Below are positions 15,314 through 24,484 of a DNA stretch of 64,000 nucleotides, one piece after another. The notes beneath the pieces were generated by a model. That model saw nothing but the letters and a program-made list of their open reading frames with translations, was not told the origin of the DNA and ran no database searches. The stretch is from RDXT01 sp033765305. GTDB lineage: Bacteria; Bacteroidota; Bacteroidia; J057. The position numbers and the translations under genes are program-made. Every line of letters starts with the position of its first letter. Position 1 is the first letter of the stretch. The stretch is taken from assembly GCA_033765305.1 (NCBI GenBank), contig JANRID010000050.1:19403-83402 (forward strand), in the 5' to 3' direction.

Positions 15314-17935
15314 TTATTCTACCGACAGTTTCCGGCATTCCATCTGCCCGCGGCCGAGCAGGAACTCTACCGCATACACGCCGGGCCGCAGCCCGCTGAT
15401 ATCCAGATCCACCTGATTCAGGCCCCGGTCCAGCCAGCGGTAGCCCCGCTTGACCGTTATGCCGCGGGGATCGACGATCTGCCATTGCACCTGATCGGGA
15501 TCGGTCATCTCGAATTCGATGGAGGAAACCTGCTGGGCGGGGTTGGGGAAGAGCTGCCCCACCTTCTGGGCCGGTTTGCAGAGCACCTGCAGCTCGAAGT
15601 CGCCGGGCGTAGCCGAAGAGACGAAGACCAGATAGGGAGTGCCTTTGGCGGTTTTGACCGTCACTTCGGCGGCGCCGAAGGCGCAGCTGGCGCTCAGCAT
15701 TTCGTCATTGGCGCCGGCGCAGATCGTGTCCTGGCAGTCGCCTTTGAACACCTGGATGCGGGTGTCGAGCGGCTGCGGGCCGCCGCAGGTGCTGAAGGTG
15801 AAGCCGTCGCCCGTGCCTGTGAACTGGTACCAGACACCGTAGAGGAAGGACGGGATGCCGCATCCCCAGACCGGCTGGCTCATCTGGGCATTGACCGTCG
15901 TGCCGGCGTAGCGGCCCTTGCATTCCACCGTCACCGCGCCGGCGCAGGTGGCATTGACCGGCGGCACACAGGCCGCGCTTACCGCCGTGCCCTTCCGCAG
16001 GCAGCCGAAGATGCCCGGATCGATGATGCGCGGCTCCACCTGCATGCCGGCAGGGTAGGGGCCGAGGAAATAGCTGCCCGGAATGAGCCCCGTGAGGGTG
16101 TAGGTGCCGCTTTGGTCGGTGAGGGTGTAGTTCGACTGGGAACCGGTGAAGACCACGCCCACCCGGAAGGTGCTGTCGGTCAGGCACTCGGTGTAGATCG
16201 AGTCGTAGAGCACGTCGCAGATCGGCACCGGCGTGCAGTCTGCCGTCACCGGCCCGTCGATCACCGAGCAGTTCGGGATATTGACATCCGTGACGGTCAC
16301 CATCACATCGATGCTGTTCAGGTACGACTGGTAGATATAGGTGCCGCCTCCCTGCACAATCAGCGGCGCAGTGCCCTGATCGTCGGTAATCTGGTAGGTT
16401 CCGGTGCCGAAGAACGATACCTGCACCTCGAAGGTCGAGTCGGTGTTGCACACCGGCACGAGCATGTCGAACACCAGATCGCAGACGGGCGGCGGCGCAC
16501 AGGAGGCAGTAATGCCGGTGAGGGTATCGGCGCAGCCCGCGAGCAGCGTGGTGCTTCCGAAGAGGCTGACCTGGGTTCCGCTGGGGTAATTGCCGAAGGT
16601 GAAGGTTCCGCCGGCAGTTCCGCTGAGCACGGTCGTGCCGCTCTGGTCTTTGACCTGGAAGGGTCCGTTGGCGGTGAGACTCAGGGTGATGCTGAAGCTC
16701 ACGCTTCCGGGAATGCACTGGGCTGTTGCGCTGACCAGATCGAGCTGGCAGACAGGCGGCGGCGTGCAGGAGGCGGTGATGCCGGTGAGGGTGTCGGCGC
16801 AGCCCGCGAGCAGCGTGGTGCTTCCGAAGAGGCTGACCTGGGTTCCGCTGGGGTAATTGCCGAAGGTGAAAGTTCCGCCGGCAGCTCCGCTGAGCACGGT
16901 GGCACCGCTCTGGTCTTTGACCTGGAAGGGCCCGTTGGCGGTGACGGTCAGGGTCACGCTGAAATTCACGCTTCCGGGAATGCACTGGGCCGTTGCGCTG
17001 ACGAGGTCGAGCTGGCAGACGGGCGGCGGCGTGCAGGAGGCGGTGACGATGGCGGAGGTGTCGGCACAGGCGACGGTGCCGAGGTCTTCCAGAAAAAACT
17101 GAACTGGCGTCTGGCTCGGGTATGGACCGAAGGTATAGGTGCCGGCCCCGATGCCGGACAGCGCCGGAGAGCCTTGGTTGTCGGATAGCTGAAAGGTATT
17201 GCCGGTGCCCGTGACGGTCACGGACACGGTGAATGCGGAGTCGTTTACGCAGGCGGCGGCAGCCGAGGCGATCTGGGCATCGCAGAAGTAGGTGCTGCAG
17301 GAAGCATTGGCGTTGATGTCGCCGTGGCCGGTGTAGGCGCCAGTGAAGAGAAACCAGCCGGAAATGCCGTAGGCGGCATTTTTGGCGTTGGCGCCCACGC
17401 CGAACTGGAAGCCGAACTCGTAATTCGGCGGATTGTGCTTGAGATTCAGCGTATCCCCGTCGAAAAAGGAGCCCGGCACGCCGGTCATGACGCTGCGCGT
17501 GCTGTCGAGTTCCCAGAAAAACCAGTTCTGCTTGTTGGCATTGACGACAGCCGGCGGAGCCAGTTCCACTTTCACGTCGCGGCCCAGGGCCGTCCACTGG
17601 CCGAAATTCCGGATATTGATCAGCCAAAGGCTCGCATCCCACTGCCAGGCGGGGATCGTCGCATGGATGACCCGTCCTGTAATGTGGGCGCTGCTGTCGT
17701 CATAGATGACCATCACGCCGCCGTTGGCGTCGAAGTTGAACCGTTCCGTCTGCGGGCCGGGCAGGTCCAGCCAGAACGAATGGCCGCCGCTCGGCTGGTA
17801 ATCGCTCAGGTTGCAGACGAAGATGATGGAGTCCTGCGCCTGTGCGGCAGCAGGACGCAGCAGGCTGAGGATCAGCAAGCCCAGGCTTGCCCAAAGAACG
17901 ATTCCTTTCCGTGCGGTGTACAAGTTGATTCCCAT
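15314..17935 (-). CDS. Secreted repeat protein with T9SS type A sorting domain, 873 aa
   Basis: ATG at 17935 is chosen because it begins a signal peptide (MGINLYTARKGIVLWASLGL, ending AAAQAQ). The N-terminal region is followed by several Cys-containing repeat modules of about 85-90 residues (VCQLDLVSATAQCIPGSV...GPFQVKDQSG...), two of which are almost identical. The C-terminal ~80 residues form a T9SS type A sorting signal: GQLFPNPAQQ, W-Q-I-V-D-P-R-G and GVYAVEFLLG, ending RKLSVE. It is therefore expected to cross the outer membrane and be anchored or released. Adhesin or structural role is inference. Cys-rich modules suggest disulfides. Confidence 0.85.
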   Translation of the reverse strand: MGINLYTARKGIVLWASLGLLILSLLRPAAAQAQDSIIFVCNLSDYQPSGGHSFWLDLPGPQTERFNFDANGGVMVIYDDSSAHITGRVIHATIPAWQWDASLWLINIRNFGQWTALGRDVKVELAPPAVVNANKQNWFFWELDSTRSVMTGVPGSFFDGDTLNLKHNPPNYEFGFQFGVGANAKNAAYGISGWFLFTGAYTGHGDINANASCSTYFCDAQIASAAAACVNDSAFTVSVTVTGTGNTFQLSDNQGSPALSGIGAGTYTFGPYPSQTPVQFFLEDLGTVACADTSAIVTASCTPPPVCQLDLVSATAQCIPGSVNFSVTLTVTANGPFQVKDQSGATVLSGAAGGTFTFGNYPSGTQVSLFGSTTLLAGCADTLTGITASCTPPPVCQLDLVSATAQCIPGSVSFSITLSLTANGPFQVKDQSGTTVLSGTAGGTFTFGNYPSGTQVSLFGSTTLLAGCADTLTGITASCAPPPVCDLVFDMLVPVCNTDSTFEVQVSFFGTGTYQITDDQGTAPLIVQGGGTYIYQSYLNSIDVMVTVTDVNIPNCSVIDGPVTADCTPVPICDVLYDSIYTECLTDSTFRVGVVFTGSQSNYTLTDQSGTYTLTGLIPGSYFLGPYPAGMQVEPRIIDPGIFGCLRKGTAVSAACVPPVNATCAGAVTVECKGRYAGTTVNAQMSQPVWGCGIPSFLYGVWYQFTGTGDGFTFSTCGGPQPLDTRIQVFKGDCQDTICAGANDEMLSASCAFGAAEVTVKTAKGTPYLVFVSSATPGDFELQVLCKPAQKVGQLFPNPAQQVSSIEFEMTDPDQVQWQIVDPRGITVKRGYRWLDRGLNQVDLDISGLRPGVYAVEFLLGRGQMECRKLSVE
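16482..17015 (-). repeat. Two near-identical 267-bp tandem units inside the T9SS protein
   Basis: Units 16482-16748 and 16749-17015 share long identical stretches (for example cttccgaagaggctgacctg and gtaattgccgaaggtgaa). Each encodes one Cys-bounded ~89-residue module. The adjoining module beyond 17015 is related but divergent. Recent duplication or gene conversion is likely. Confidence 0.8.
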
Positions 17936-18407
17936 AACCTTACCTGAAACCCTGTGTGAACGTATGGTAATATAGAGAAATAACAGCTCCGGGTACGGTG
18001 GCAGCGGCACTTGGGCGCCGGATGCGCAACGTAGAAACAGCGATGAGCCGGGATACCTGAGCGGAGGGGGAAATCTGCCGGGCGGCAGCTCATAACAACA
18101 GGCAAAAACCATTCCTGTTTCGGTGTTTCAACCGGTGTTTTTTCACCGGGTTAAAATATTTTCGCAATGGGTACATGCCGCCGCCTGCAATCGGTTGCAG
18201 GGCCTTGCACAGCTCCGTCGCGGCCTGCCGCCTGCACAGGCCCGCGTAAAGTCCACCACCTCCGGAAAGGGGTTTTGTAAGTTGATATTCAATGACTTGA
18301 ATTGCATGCTGCTGCTGCAGTCCGGGCAAGTCAGCCAATGGATTTATCCGGCGATACTTGGGCCGCATGCCCGGCCTGCGTAACTATGCGGCCAGATACC
18401 AGGGAGC
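17936..18407. other. Divergent intergenic region with a small hairpin
   Basis: A 472-bp gap between divergent genes. It contains the hairpin ccggtg-tttttt-caccgg (18132-18149), extendable to an aacc/ggtt base with one bulge, followed by an A/T stretch. No ORF I trust. It should hold the promoters of both flanking genes, but no perfect TAnnTTTG box was found. Confidence 0.45.
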
Positions 18408-19151
18408 ATGAACCGACTCGCAGACCGAATTGCTATTATCACCGGAGGCGCCAGAGGCATCGGCAAAGCCACCGCCCAGCGTTTTGTCCAGGAAGGCGCC
18501 ACGGCCGTCATCTGGGACCTCATGGAGGAGGCCGGCCTGAGCACGGTTGCCGAACTGGAAGCCGCCGGCGGAAAGGCCTGGTTCATGAAGGTCAATACCA
18601 CCGACCAGGCTGCTGTAACCCGCGCCGCGGCAGAAGTCCATCAGCGCTACGGACGCATCGATATCCTCATCAACAATGCCGGCATCACCCGCGACGCCTC
18701 CCTGCTCAAAATGGAGCAGAGCCAGTGGCAGCAGGTGATCGATGTGAACCTCTCCGGCGTTTTCTACTGCACCCAGGCCGTGGCCGGCTACATGGCCGCC
18801 CAAGGCTACGGGCGCATTGTCAGCGCAGCCTCCGTCGTGGGGCTCTACGGCAACTTCGGCCAGTCCAACTACGTCGCCACCAAGGCCGGCCTCATCGGCA
18901 TGACCAAGGTCTGGGCCCGCGAGCTGGGCCGCAAAGGCATCACCGCCAATGCCGTGGCTCCCGGCTTCATCGCCACCGAAATGATCGGCACCATCCCCGA
19001 AAAGGTGATCTCCATGGTGCAGGAGCGCACGCCGCTGGGCCGCTTCGGCAAGCCGGAGGAAATCGCCAATGCCTACCTGTTTCTGGCTTCCGATGAAGCC
19101 TCCTTCATCAACGGCGCCACCCTCAGCGTGGACGGCGGCGTGGTCATGTAA
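18408..19151 (+). CDS. fabG: 3-oxoacyl-ACP reductase / SDR family, 247 aa
   Basis: Classical short-chain dehydrogenase: cofactor loop TGGARGIG (residues about 12-19), NNAG motif (INNAGITRD), catalytic Ser in SAASVVGLYG and YVATK (Y-x-x-x-K). Ends with the FabG-like SFINGATLSVDGGVVM. Length and motifs fit FabG or an acetoacetyl-CoA reductase. The KAS-III-like gene starts 14 bp downstream, so the two very likely act in one pathway. Substrate could be ACP- or CoA-bound 3-ketoacyl groups. Confidence 0.85.
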   Translation: MNRLADRIAIITGGARGIGKATAQRFVQEGATAVIWDLMEEAGLSTVAELEAAGGKAWFMKVNTTDQAAVTRAAAEVHQRYGRIDILINNAGITRDASLLKMEQSQWQQVIDVNLSGVFYCTQAVAGYMAAQGYGRIVSAASVVGLYGNFGQSNYVATKAGLIGMTKVWARELGRKGITANAVAPGFIATEMIGTIPEKVISMVQERTPLGRFGKPEEIANAYLFLASDEASFINGATLSVDGGVVM

Positions 19152-19165
19152 CCGGCAGCAGCCCT

Positions 19166-20158
19166 ATGCGCAACGCAGTCATCCTGTCCAGCGGCATGCA
19201 CGTCCCGGAACGGGTGGTGTCCAACCGCGAATTCGATGAGATGCTGGGCGAAAACGTCAGCGCCTGGCTGGAGCAGACGGCCCAGATCTTCGAGCGGCGC
19301 TGGTGCAGCGAATCGGAAGCCGCTTCCGATCTGGCGGTGCAGGCCGCGCAGCAGGCCCTGGACCGCGCAGGCGTGCCCGCAGCCGAAGTGGACCTGATTA
19401 TCCTCGCGACCGATACGCCGGATTTCGTCTCGCCGCCCACCGCTTCGGTGGTGCAGCACCGCCTGGGCGCCGCCCGTGCCGGCATCTTCGACCTCAACGC
19501 CGCCTGTGCCGGCTTCGTCACCGGCCTGCACCTGGGCGCCAGCTACCTCCGGGCCCAGCGCCGGCTGCGCCATGTCCTGGTGATCGGCACCTACGCGATG
19601 AGCAAGTTCCTGAATCTGAAGGACAAAAAAACCGTGACCCTCTTCGCCGATGGCGCGGGAGCGGTGCTGCTCGGCGCAGCCGATACAGACGAAGACAGCG
19701 GCTATCTGGCCGGCACCCTCAGCGCGATGGGCCAGTACCACGACGGCATGGGCATCTATGCCGGCGGTACGCGATTTCCGGCAACCCCGGAGCGGCTTGA
19801 AGCCGGCGAGCACCTGCTGCGCTTTGTGTATAAGTTTCCCGCCGACCTCAATCAGCGCGAATGGACCCGCATCATCCGGGAGCTTTGCGCCGAAAGCGGC
19901 CATACGCCGGAGGAAATCCAGCACTACGTGATCACCCAGATCAACATCGGCAGCATCCGCGCCACGATGGAGGCGCTCTCGCTCCCGCCGGAGCGGGCCT
20001 GCACGGTGATGCACCGCTACGGCTACACCGGATCGGCCTGCATCCCGATGGCGTTCCACGAGGCGGTGGAGTCCGGGCGGATCCGCCGGGGCGATCTGGT
20101 CCAGTTTATCGGATCCGGCGGCGGGCTGGCCTTTGCCGGCGCGGCGTTCCGCTACTGA
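19166..20158 (+). CDS. Ketoacyl-ACP synthase III-like protein with altered catalytic triad, 330 aa
   Basis: FabH-like thiolase fold: LNAACAGFVTGL carries the nucleophile Cys114, and the C-terminus GDLVQFIGSGGGLAFAGAAF matches the family glycine loop. In canonical FabH the other two residues are His in P-H-Q-A-N and Asn in H-G-N-T. Here the aligned text is VITQIN (Thr257 for His) and YGYTGSACIP (Tyr287 for Asn). Decarboxylative Claisen condensation normally needs both, so this protein may be an acyltransferase, a non-decarboxylating synthase or a divergent KAS III. Operon with the SDR upstream and an alpha/beta hydrolase downstream. Confidence 0.8.
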   Translation: MRNAVILSSGMHVPERVVSNREFDEMLGENVSAWLEQTAQIFERRWCSESEAASDLAVQAAQQALDRAGVPAAEVDLIILATDTPDFVSPPTASVVQHRLGAARAGIFDLNAACAGFVTGLHLGASYLRAQRRLRHVLVIGTYAMSKFLNLKDKKTVTLFADGAGAVLLGAADTDEDSGYLAGTLSAMGQYHDGMGIYAGGTRFPATPERLEAGEHLLRFVYKFPADLNQREWTRIIRELCAESGHTPEEIQHYVITQINIGSIRATMEALSLPPERACTVMHRYGYTGSACIPMAFHEAVESGRIRRGDLVQFIGSGGGLAFAGAAFRY

Positions 20159-20290
20159 GCAGCAGACCGGCCGGATCTGCACCCCGCAGCCGGCTGCATA
20201 TACGGATACGCCAGAACCGCGACAGACAGCCGCAGGATGCGCCCCTGCGGCTTCCGGCATATCCCGGAAGGCCTCTTACCCCCTTGCAAC

Positions 20291-21145
20291 ATGAACCCGG
20301 AACCCTTTCAAGTCCGCCGGCTGCACCTCTCCGACCGCCAGGAACTGGCCTACGTGGACGAAGGGGAAGGCCCGGCGCTGGTGATGATCCACGGGCTCAG
20401 CAGCAGCCTCCGCATCTGGGACCGCAACATCGCGGCGCTGCGCAGCCGGTTCCGCTGCATTGCCGTAGATCTGCCCGGCTACGGCCATTCTCCGCGCATG
20501 CAGCAGCCCGCCAGCCTCCAGGGCTACGCCCTGCGCGTGCTGGAGCTGATCTACCGCCTCGACCTGCACCGGCCCGTGCTGGCCGGGCACTCCATGGGCG
20601 GGCAGATTGCCATGACCGCCGCCCTGCGGTACCCCAGCACCGTCAGCCGCCTGGTGCTGGCGGCGCCCGCCGGCTTCGAGCGGTTTACCCGCCTGCAGCA
20701 GGCGGCGCTGCGCCGCAGCCTGCAGCCCGCCCAGATCATGGCCCTCAGCGACGAGCGCATCCTCCAGAACCTGAAGCTGAGCTTTTACCGCTATCCGGAA
20801 GCCGCCCGCTTCATGGCCGAGGACCGCATCGCCCTGCGCAGCAGCCCCCGGCTGGCGGAATACGCCCTCACCGTGCACGAAAGTGTGCTGGCCATGCTGC
20901 GCGAGCCGGTCTGGCATCAGCTGCCGCAGCTGGCGCAGCCGGTGCTGGCCCTTTTCGGCGAGCAGGACCTGCTCATCCCCAACCGGCTCTTCCATCCGCT
21001 GGGCAGCTCACGCCGCGTGGCGCAGGCCGGCGCCGCCCGGATTCCGGACTGCCGGCTCGTGATGATCCCGGAATGCGGACATTTCGTTCCCTTCGAATGT
21101 CCGGAAGTGTTCAATGCGCACGCAGCGGATTTCGCGGCGGATTGA
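20291..21145 (+). CDS. Alpha/beta hydrolase, 284 aa
   Basis: ATG at 20291 rather than the longer frame from 20237. Motifs: MIHGLSSSLRIWD (oxyanion-hole HG), GHSMGGQIAM (nucleophile elbow, Ser), LALFGEQDLLIP (acid, Asp) and CGHFVPFECPE (catalytic His). No signal peptide, so cytoplasmic. It follows the SDR and KAS-III-like genes by 132 bp and could hydrolyse an acyl ester or thioester from that pathway. Specificity cannot be deduced. Confidence 0.85.
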   Translation: MNPEPFQVRRLHLSDRQELAYVDEGEGPALVMIHGLSSSLRIWDRNIAALRSRFRCIAVDLPGYGHSPRMQQPASLQGYALRVLELIYRLDLHRPVLAGHSMGGQIAMTAALRYPSTVSRLVLAAPAGFERFTRLQQAALRRSLQPAQIMALSDERILQNLKLSFYRYPEAARFMAEDRIALRSSPRLAEYALTVHESVLAMLREPVWHQLPQLAQPVLALFGEQDLLIPNRLFHPLGSSRRVAQAGAARIPDCRLVMIPECGHFVPFECPEVFNAHAADFAAD

Positions 21146-21298
21146 CCATTTGCGGCCTGCTCGCGCGCAGATCTGTGCCGGTCATCCGGCACTTGTGCCG
21201 CTTATGTCCTGTTTGAAGCAGTTCGGGCGGCCCCGGCCGTAATTTATCAGGGAGTGGAATAGTTCTTGACCGCTGTTCCCGGATAACCAGCTCGAACA

Positions 21299-22909
21299 AT
21301 GGCACTGCCTTACTACCTCTCCCTGACCGACGAGTACAGCTCCCAGCAGCGCCGGCTCAGCTGGCTGCTGCACAGCAGCGGGCGGCTGCCCGCCGCAGCT
21401 TTGTCAGCCGCGCTGCGCGCCGTGCTGCGCCCGGTCCTGCCCGGCCGTGCAGCGGTCGGTGCCGGATACCTGCACAGCCCCGGCGGGGCGTCCGAAGCTG
21501 TAGATCTGCTGATCTACGATCCGTCGCTGCCGCTGTGGTATCAGGAAGGGGATTTTGTGGTGGTGCGGCCGGAAGCGGTGCTGGGCATGATCCAGATCGT
21601 GCCGGAGCTGCTCGCAGAGTCGCAGCTGCAGTATCCGCTGGAGCAGCTTTCGGCTGCCTCCGCCGAAGTAAGCCGCCGCCGGCCCGGCAGCAAGCCCTGC
21701 TTTGCCGCAGTATTCGCGGCCCACGCCCAGGATATGGACCCGTCGGCGCTGCTGCGCATGCTGCAGCTCCAGCGGCTCAGCCAGCCTGAAGGCGTGGTAA
21801 CCCATGTGGCGGCCGGGGCGGAGCTGTTCATGGCCTGGCAGCAGCCCGATGCCGATACCGAGCACCCGGTGGGCGACTGGGAGCTGACCCGTTTCGAGCC
21901 CGGCCCGGGCAGCCGCGCCCTGGCGCATCTGCTCCAGGCCCTGCACGACAGCTTCCTGATGCCGGTCCAGCCGGTCCAGCAGCCTGCGGCGCCCCGGATG
22001 CCGGAAACGCCCGCCGCGCCGCAGCCGGTGCAGGTGGCGCAGGCACCGGTGGAGCCGGTCCGCCTGCCGGAGCCTGTGCTGCCGCAGCCCGAACCGCCTG
22101 TCATGCGCCAGATTCCCGAACCAGAGGCGGAAGCCCTGCCCGAACCGGTGCCCGTTGCGGTGCTCACGGCAGAAGAGCCGGTCCGCCTGCCGGAGAAAAA
22201 AGCGCCGCGCACCTCCGAGCGCCGCGCCGCCAACCATCAGGATGCCGCAGGCAATACCCCGCTGCACCTGGCCGTGCTGGCCGGAGACGAGGTGCAGACA
22301 GCCAATCTGCTGGAAGAAGACGCCAATCCCAACCTCAAAAACAAGGAAGGCGATACCCCGCTGCATCTCGCAGCCCGGATGAACCGCATCCAGATTGCGG
22401 AGCTGCTGCTCATCGGCGAAGCCGATGTCAACGCCCGCAACTATGTGTACGCCGCACCGCTTCACGTGGCCGCCGAGCACAACCACGCCGCGATGGTGCA
22501 GCTGCTCCTGGGCTACCGCGCCGAAATCGAGGCCCGCAACAACCGGGGCAAAACACCCCTGCACGTGGCCGCCATTGCCGGCAGCCTGGAGGCCGCTGAA
22601 GCCCTGATTGCCCAGGATGCCGACCTGGAAGCTACCATGGAAAAGGACATGCAGCCCCTGCACCTGGCTGCCTGGTACGGCCACAGCGGAATGGTTGATC
22701 TGCTGATCGGCCGGGGCGCCGACCGCAACGCCGCCAATGCCGACGGCAATACCGCCCTGCATTTCGCTGCCTTCAATGGCCAGGTCAAGATCATCAAGCT
22801 GCTGATCAACCATCAGGCCGATATGGGCGTGCGCAACGCCGCCGGGATCACCTACCTCCAGGGCCTCAACGAAGGCTACAGCGGAGAAATGATCAAGGTG
22901 CTGGACTGA
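21299..22909 (+). CDS. Ankyrin-repeat protein with DUF6602-like N-terminal domain, 536 aa
   Basis: Three parts. Residues about 1-215 resemble DUF6602: AVDLLIYDPSLPLWYQEGDF, VVVRPEAVLGMIQIVPEL. Then a Pro/Glu/Val/Gln-rich linker (about 220-310). Finally six ankyrin repeats from about residue 318 (GNTPLHLAVLAGDE, GDTPLHLAARMNR, YAAPLHVAAEHNH, GKTPLHVAAIAGS, DMQPLHLAAWYGH, GNTALHFAAFNGQ). DUF6602 proteins normally have an E-x-K after the I/V strand; here it reads IQIVP, so nuclease activity is unlikely. A protein-binding scaffold is the simplest reading. Confidence 0.8.
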   Translation: MALPYYLSLTDEYSSQQRRLSWLLHSSGRLPAAALSAALRAVLRPVLPGRAAVGAGYLHSPGGASEAVDLLIYDPSLPLWYQEGDFVVVRPEAVLGMIQIVPELLAESQLQYPLEQLSAASAEVSRRRPGSKPCFAAVFAAHAQDMDPSALLRMLQLQRLSQPEGVVTHVAAGAELFMAWQQPDADTEHPVGDWELTRFEPGPGSRALAHLLQALHDSFLMPVQPVQQPAAPRMPETPAAPQPVQVAQAPVEPVRLPEPVLPQPEPPVMRQIPEPEAEALPEPVPVAVLTAEEPVRLPEKKAPRTSERRAANHQDAAGNTPLHLAVLAGDEVQTANLLEEDANPNLKNKEGDTPLHLAARMNRIQIAELLLIGEADVNARNYVYAAPLHVAAEHNHAAMVQLLLGYRAEIEARNNRGKTPLHVAAIAGSLEAAEALIAQDADLEATMEKDMQPLHLAAWYGHSGMVDLLIGRGADRNAANADGNTALHFAAFNGQVKIIKLLINHQADMGVRNAAGITYLQGLNEGYSGEMIKVLD

Positions 22910-22918
22910 GTTCTCCCT

Positions 22919-23386
22919 TCAGGGCTTCAGGTCTGAAGGCTTGGGCTTCTGGAAAGGCGCCGGCAGGTGGATGAGGGGCGGCTCGGCCTGTTCGAGCAGC
23001 TCCTCCAGATCGGCCAGCTGCAGCTCCAGCGCGCGGGTCGAGATCAGGATTTCCCAGAAGGAAACCAGCAGCGAGGCAATCATCAGCCCCAGCGATGCGG
23101 CGAAAGCCCACTGCGCCGGGAGCGCTGCGTCGAGAAAGAGCAGCAGCATGCTGGCCACTGCGGCCATGAGCGCGCTGATGCCCAGCGCCTGCATGGTCCG
23201 GATCAGGCGGATGCGCCGCCGGAAATTGGCGATCTGCCGCAGAAGGCGGGGATCGGGCTGGCTCCGGTAGCTGGCTTCCATGCTCCGCACCAGGTTGGCC
23301 AGGGCCAGAAACCGGTTCGTAAAGGCCAGCATGAAGAGCGAGATCGACGAGAAGATCAGCGAAGGTACCGTCAGGTTGAAGTCCAT
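22919..23386 (-). CDS. DUF2721-like membrane protein, 155 aa
   Basis: Starts MDFNLTVPSLIFSSISLFML with the pattern L-x-x-P-x-x-I-F-x-x-I-S-L, then NRFLALANLVR, as in DUF2721. Three hydrophobic helices: residues about 7-24, 68-86 (ALGISALMAAVASMLLLFL) and 93-113 (WAFAASLGLMIASLLVSFW). The C-terminus is acidic and then Pro/Lys-rich. Small integral membrane protein of unknown function; its end is 10 bp from the convergent ankyrin gene. Confidence 0.7.
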   Translation of the reverse strand: MDFNLTVPSLIFSSISLFMLAFTNRFLALANLVRSMEASYRSQPDPRLLRQIANFRRRIRLIRTMQALGISALMAAVASMLLLFLDAALPAQWAFAASLGLMIASLLVSFWEILISTRALELQLADLEELLEQAEPPLIHLPAPFQKPKPSDLKP

Positions 23387-23505
23387 GGCGCAAATATCGC
23401 AGGGAATTCCGGAGGGGGAAAATTAGGAAATTGTACCCGCAGGCCTGAACTTTGGCTGCCGCTTTGCCTGTACAGCGGCTTTGCCAATCTGAGAACCTGC
23501 CGGAC

Positions 23506-24462
23506 ATGCATGTAGTCGACCTGTTGCGCGAAGTGAGGCAGCCGACCTTCAGCCTCGAAATCATTCCGCCCCGCCGCGGCAGCCACATGAAGCAGATCCA
23601 CGACGCCATCGAGTCGGTGCTGCCCTACAAGCCGCCCTTCATCGATGTGACGAGCCACGCCGCCGAGGCCGTGTGGGAGGAAATGCCCGACGGCTCCTTC
23701 AAACGCAAGGTGAAGCGCAAATCGCCCGGAACCTTCGGGCTCTGCGCCGTGATCAAGTACAAATACAATGTCGAGCCGGTGCCGCATGTGCTCTGCGGCG
23801 GTTTTACCCGCGAGGAGACGGAAGATGCGCTCATCGAGCTCAATTACCTCGGCATCGAGAATGTGCTGGCCATCCGGGGCGACAAGCTGCAGCACCGGGC
23901 CATCCCCCAGGACCGCAGCACAAACGTCTACGCCGTGGACCTCGTGCGCCAGATCGGCGACATGAACCGCGGCCGGTACATGGACGACCTCATCGACGCG
24001 GCACGCACCAATTTCTGCATCGGCGTTTCCTGTTACCCCGAAAAACACTTCGAGGCCCCCAATCTGTCCTTTGATCTCAAGGTCCTCAAGGACAAGCAGG
24101 ATGCCGGCGCGCATTACGCCGTGTCGCAGATGTTTTACGATACGGACAAGTTTCTCCGCTACGTCGAGATGGCCCGCAAGGCCGGGATTACCATCCCCAT
24201 TCTGCCGGGCCTCAAAATCATGACCTCGCGCTCGCAGCTGACGACGCTGCCTTCCGTCTTCCATATCGACATCCCGGAAGAGCTGACCGACCGCATGCTT
24301 GCTGCCCGGAACCGTGCCGAGGAAATTGAAACCGGCGTGGACTGGGCTTACCGCCAGTGCCTCAAACTCATGGATGCGGGGATCAACTATCTGCACTTTT
24401 ATGTGATGCAGAATACCTCGCCATTCGTGAAGCTGATGGACAGGATCCGTGTAAAGGTATGA
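23506..24462 (+). CDS. metF: Methylenetetrahydrofolate reductase, 318 aa
   Basis: ATG at 23506 (MHVVDLLREVRQPTFSLEII) is preferred to the longer frame. Features of MetF: FSLEIIPPR (folate/FAD Glu), PPFIDVTSHA, ENVLAIRGDK (FAD-binding R-G-D), GVSCYPEKH, KDKQDAGAHYAVSQMFYD and PILPGLKIM. It reduces 5,10-methylene-THF to 5-methyl-THF for methionine synthesis, using FAD and NAD(P)H. Cytoplasmic. Convergent with the ExbD-like gene downstream; the stops are 22 bp apart. Confidence 0.92.
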   Translation: MHVVDLLREVRQPTFSLEIIPPRRGSHMKQIHDAIESVLPYKPPFIDVTSHAAEAVWEEMPDGSFKRKVKRKSPGTFGLCAVIKYKYNVEPVPHVLCGGFTREETEDALIELNYLGIENVLAIRGDKLQHRAIPQDRSTNVYAVDLVRQIGDMNRGRYMDDLIDAARTNFCIGVSCYPEKHFEAPNLSFDLKVLKDKQDAGAHYAVSQMFYDTDKFLRYVEMARKAGITIPILPGLKIMTSRSQLTTLPSVFHIDIPEELTDRMLAARNRAEEIETGVDWAYRQCLKLMDAGINYLHFYVMQNTSPFVKLMDRIRVKV

Positions 24463-24484
24463 CAGCCAGGCGTTTGCGCCGACT

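Noticed and set aside
21176..21193. Small hairpin gtgccgg-tcat-ccggcac after the alpha/beta hydrolase
   Set aside because: A 7-bp stem without a T run; too weak to call a terminator.
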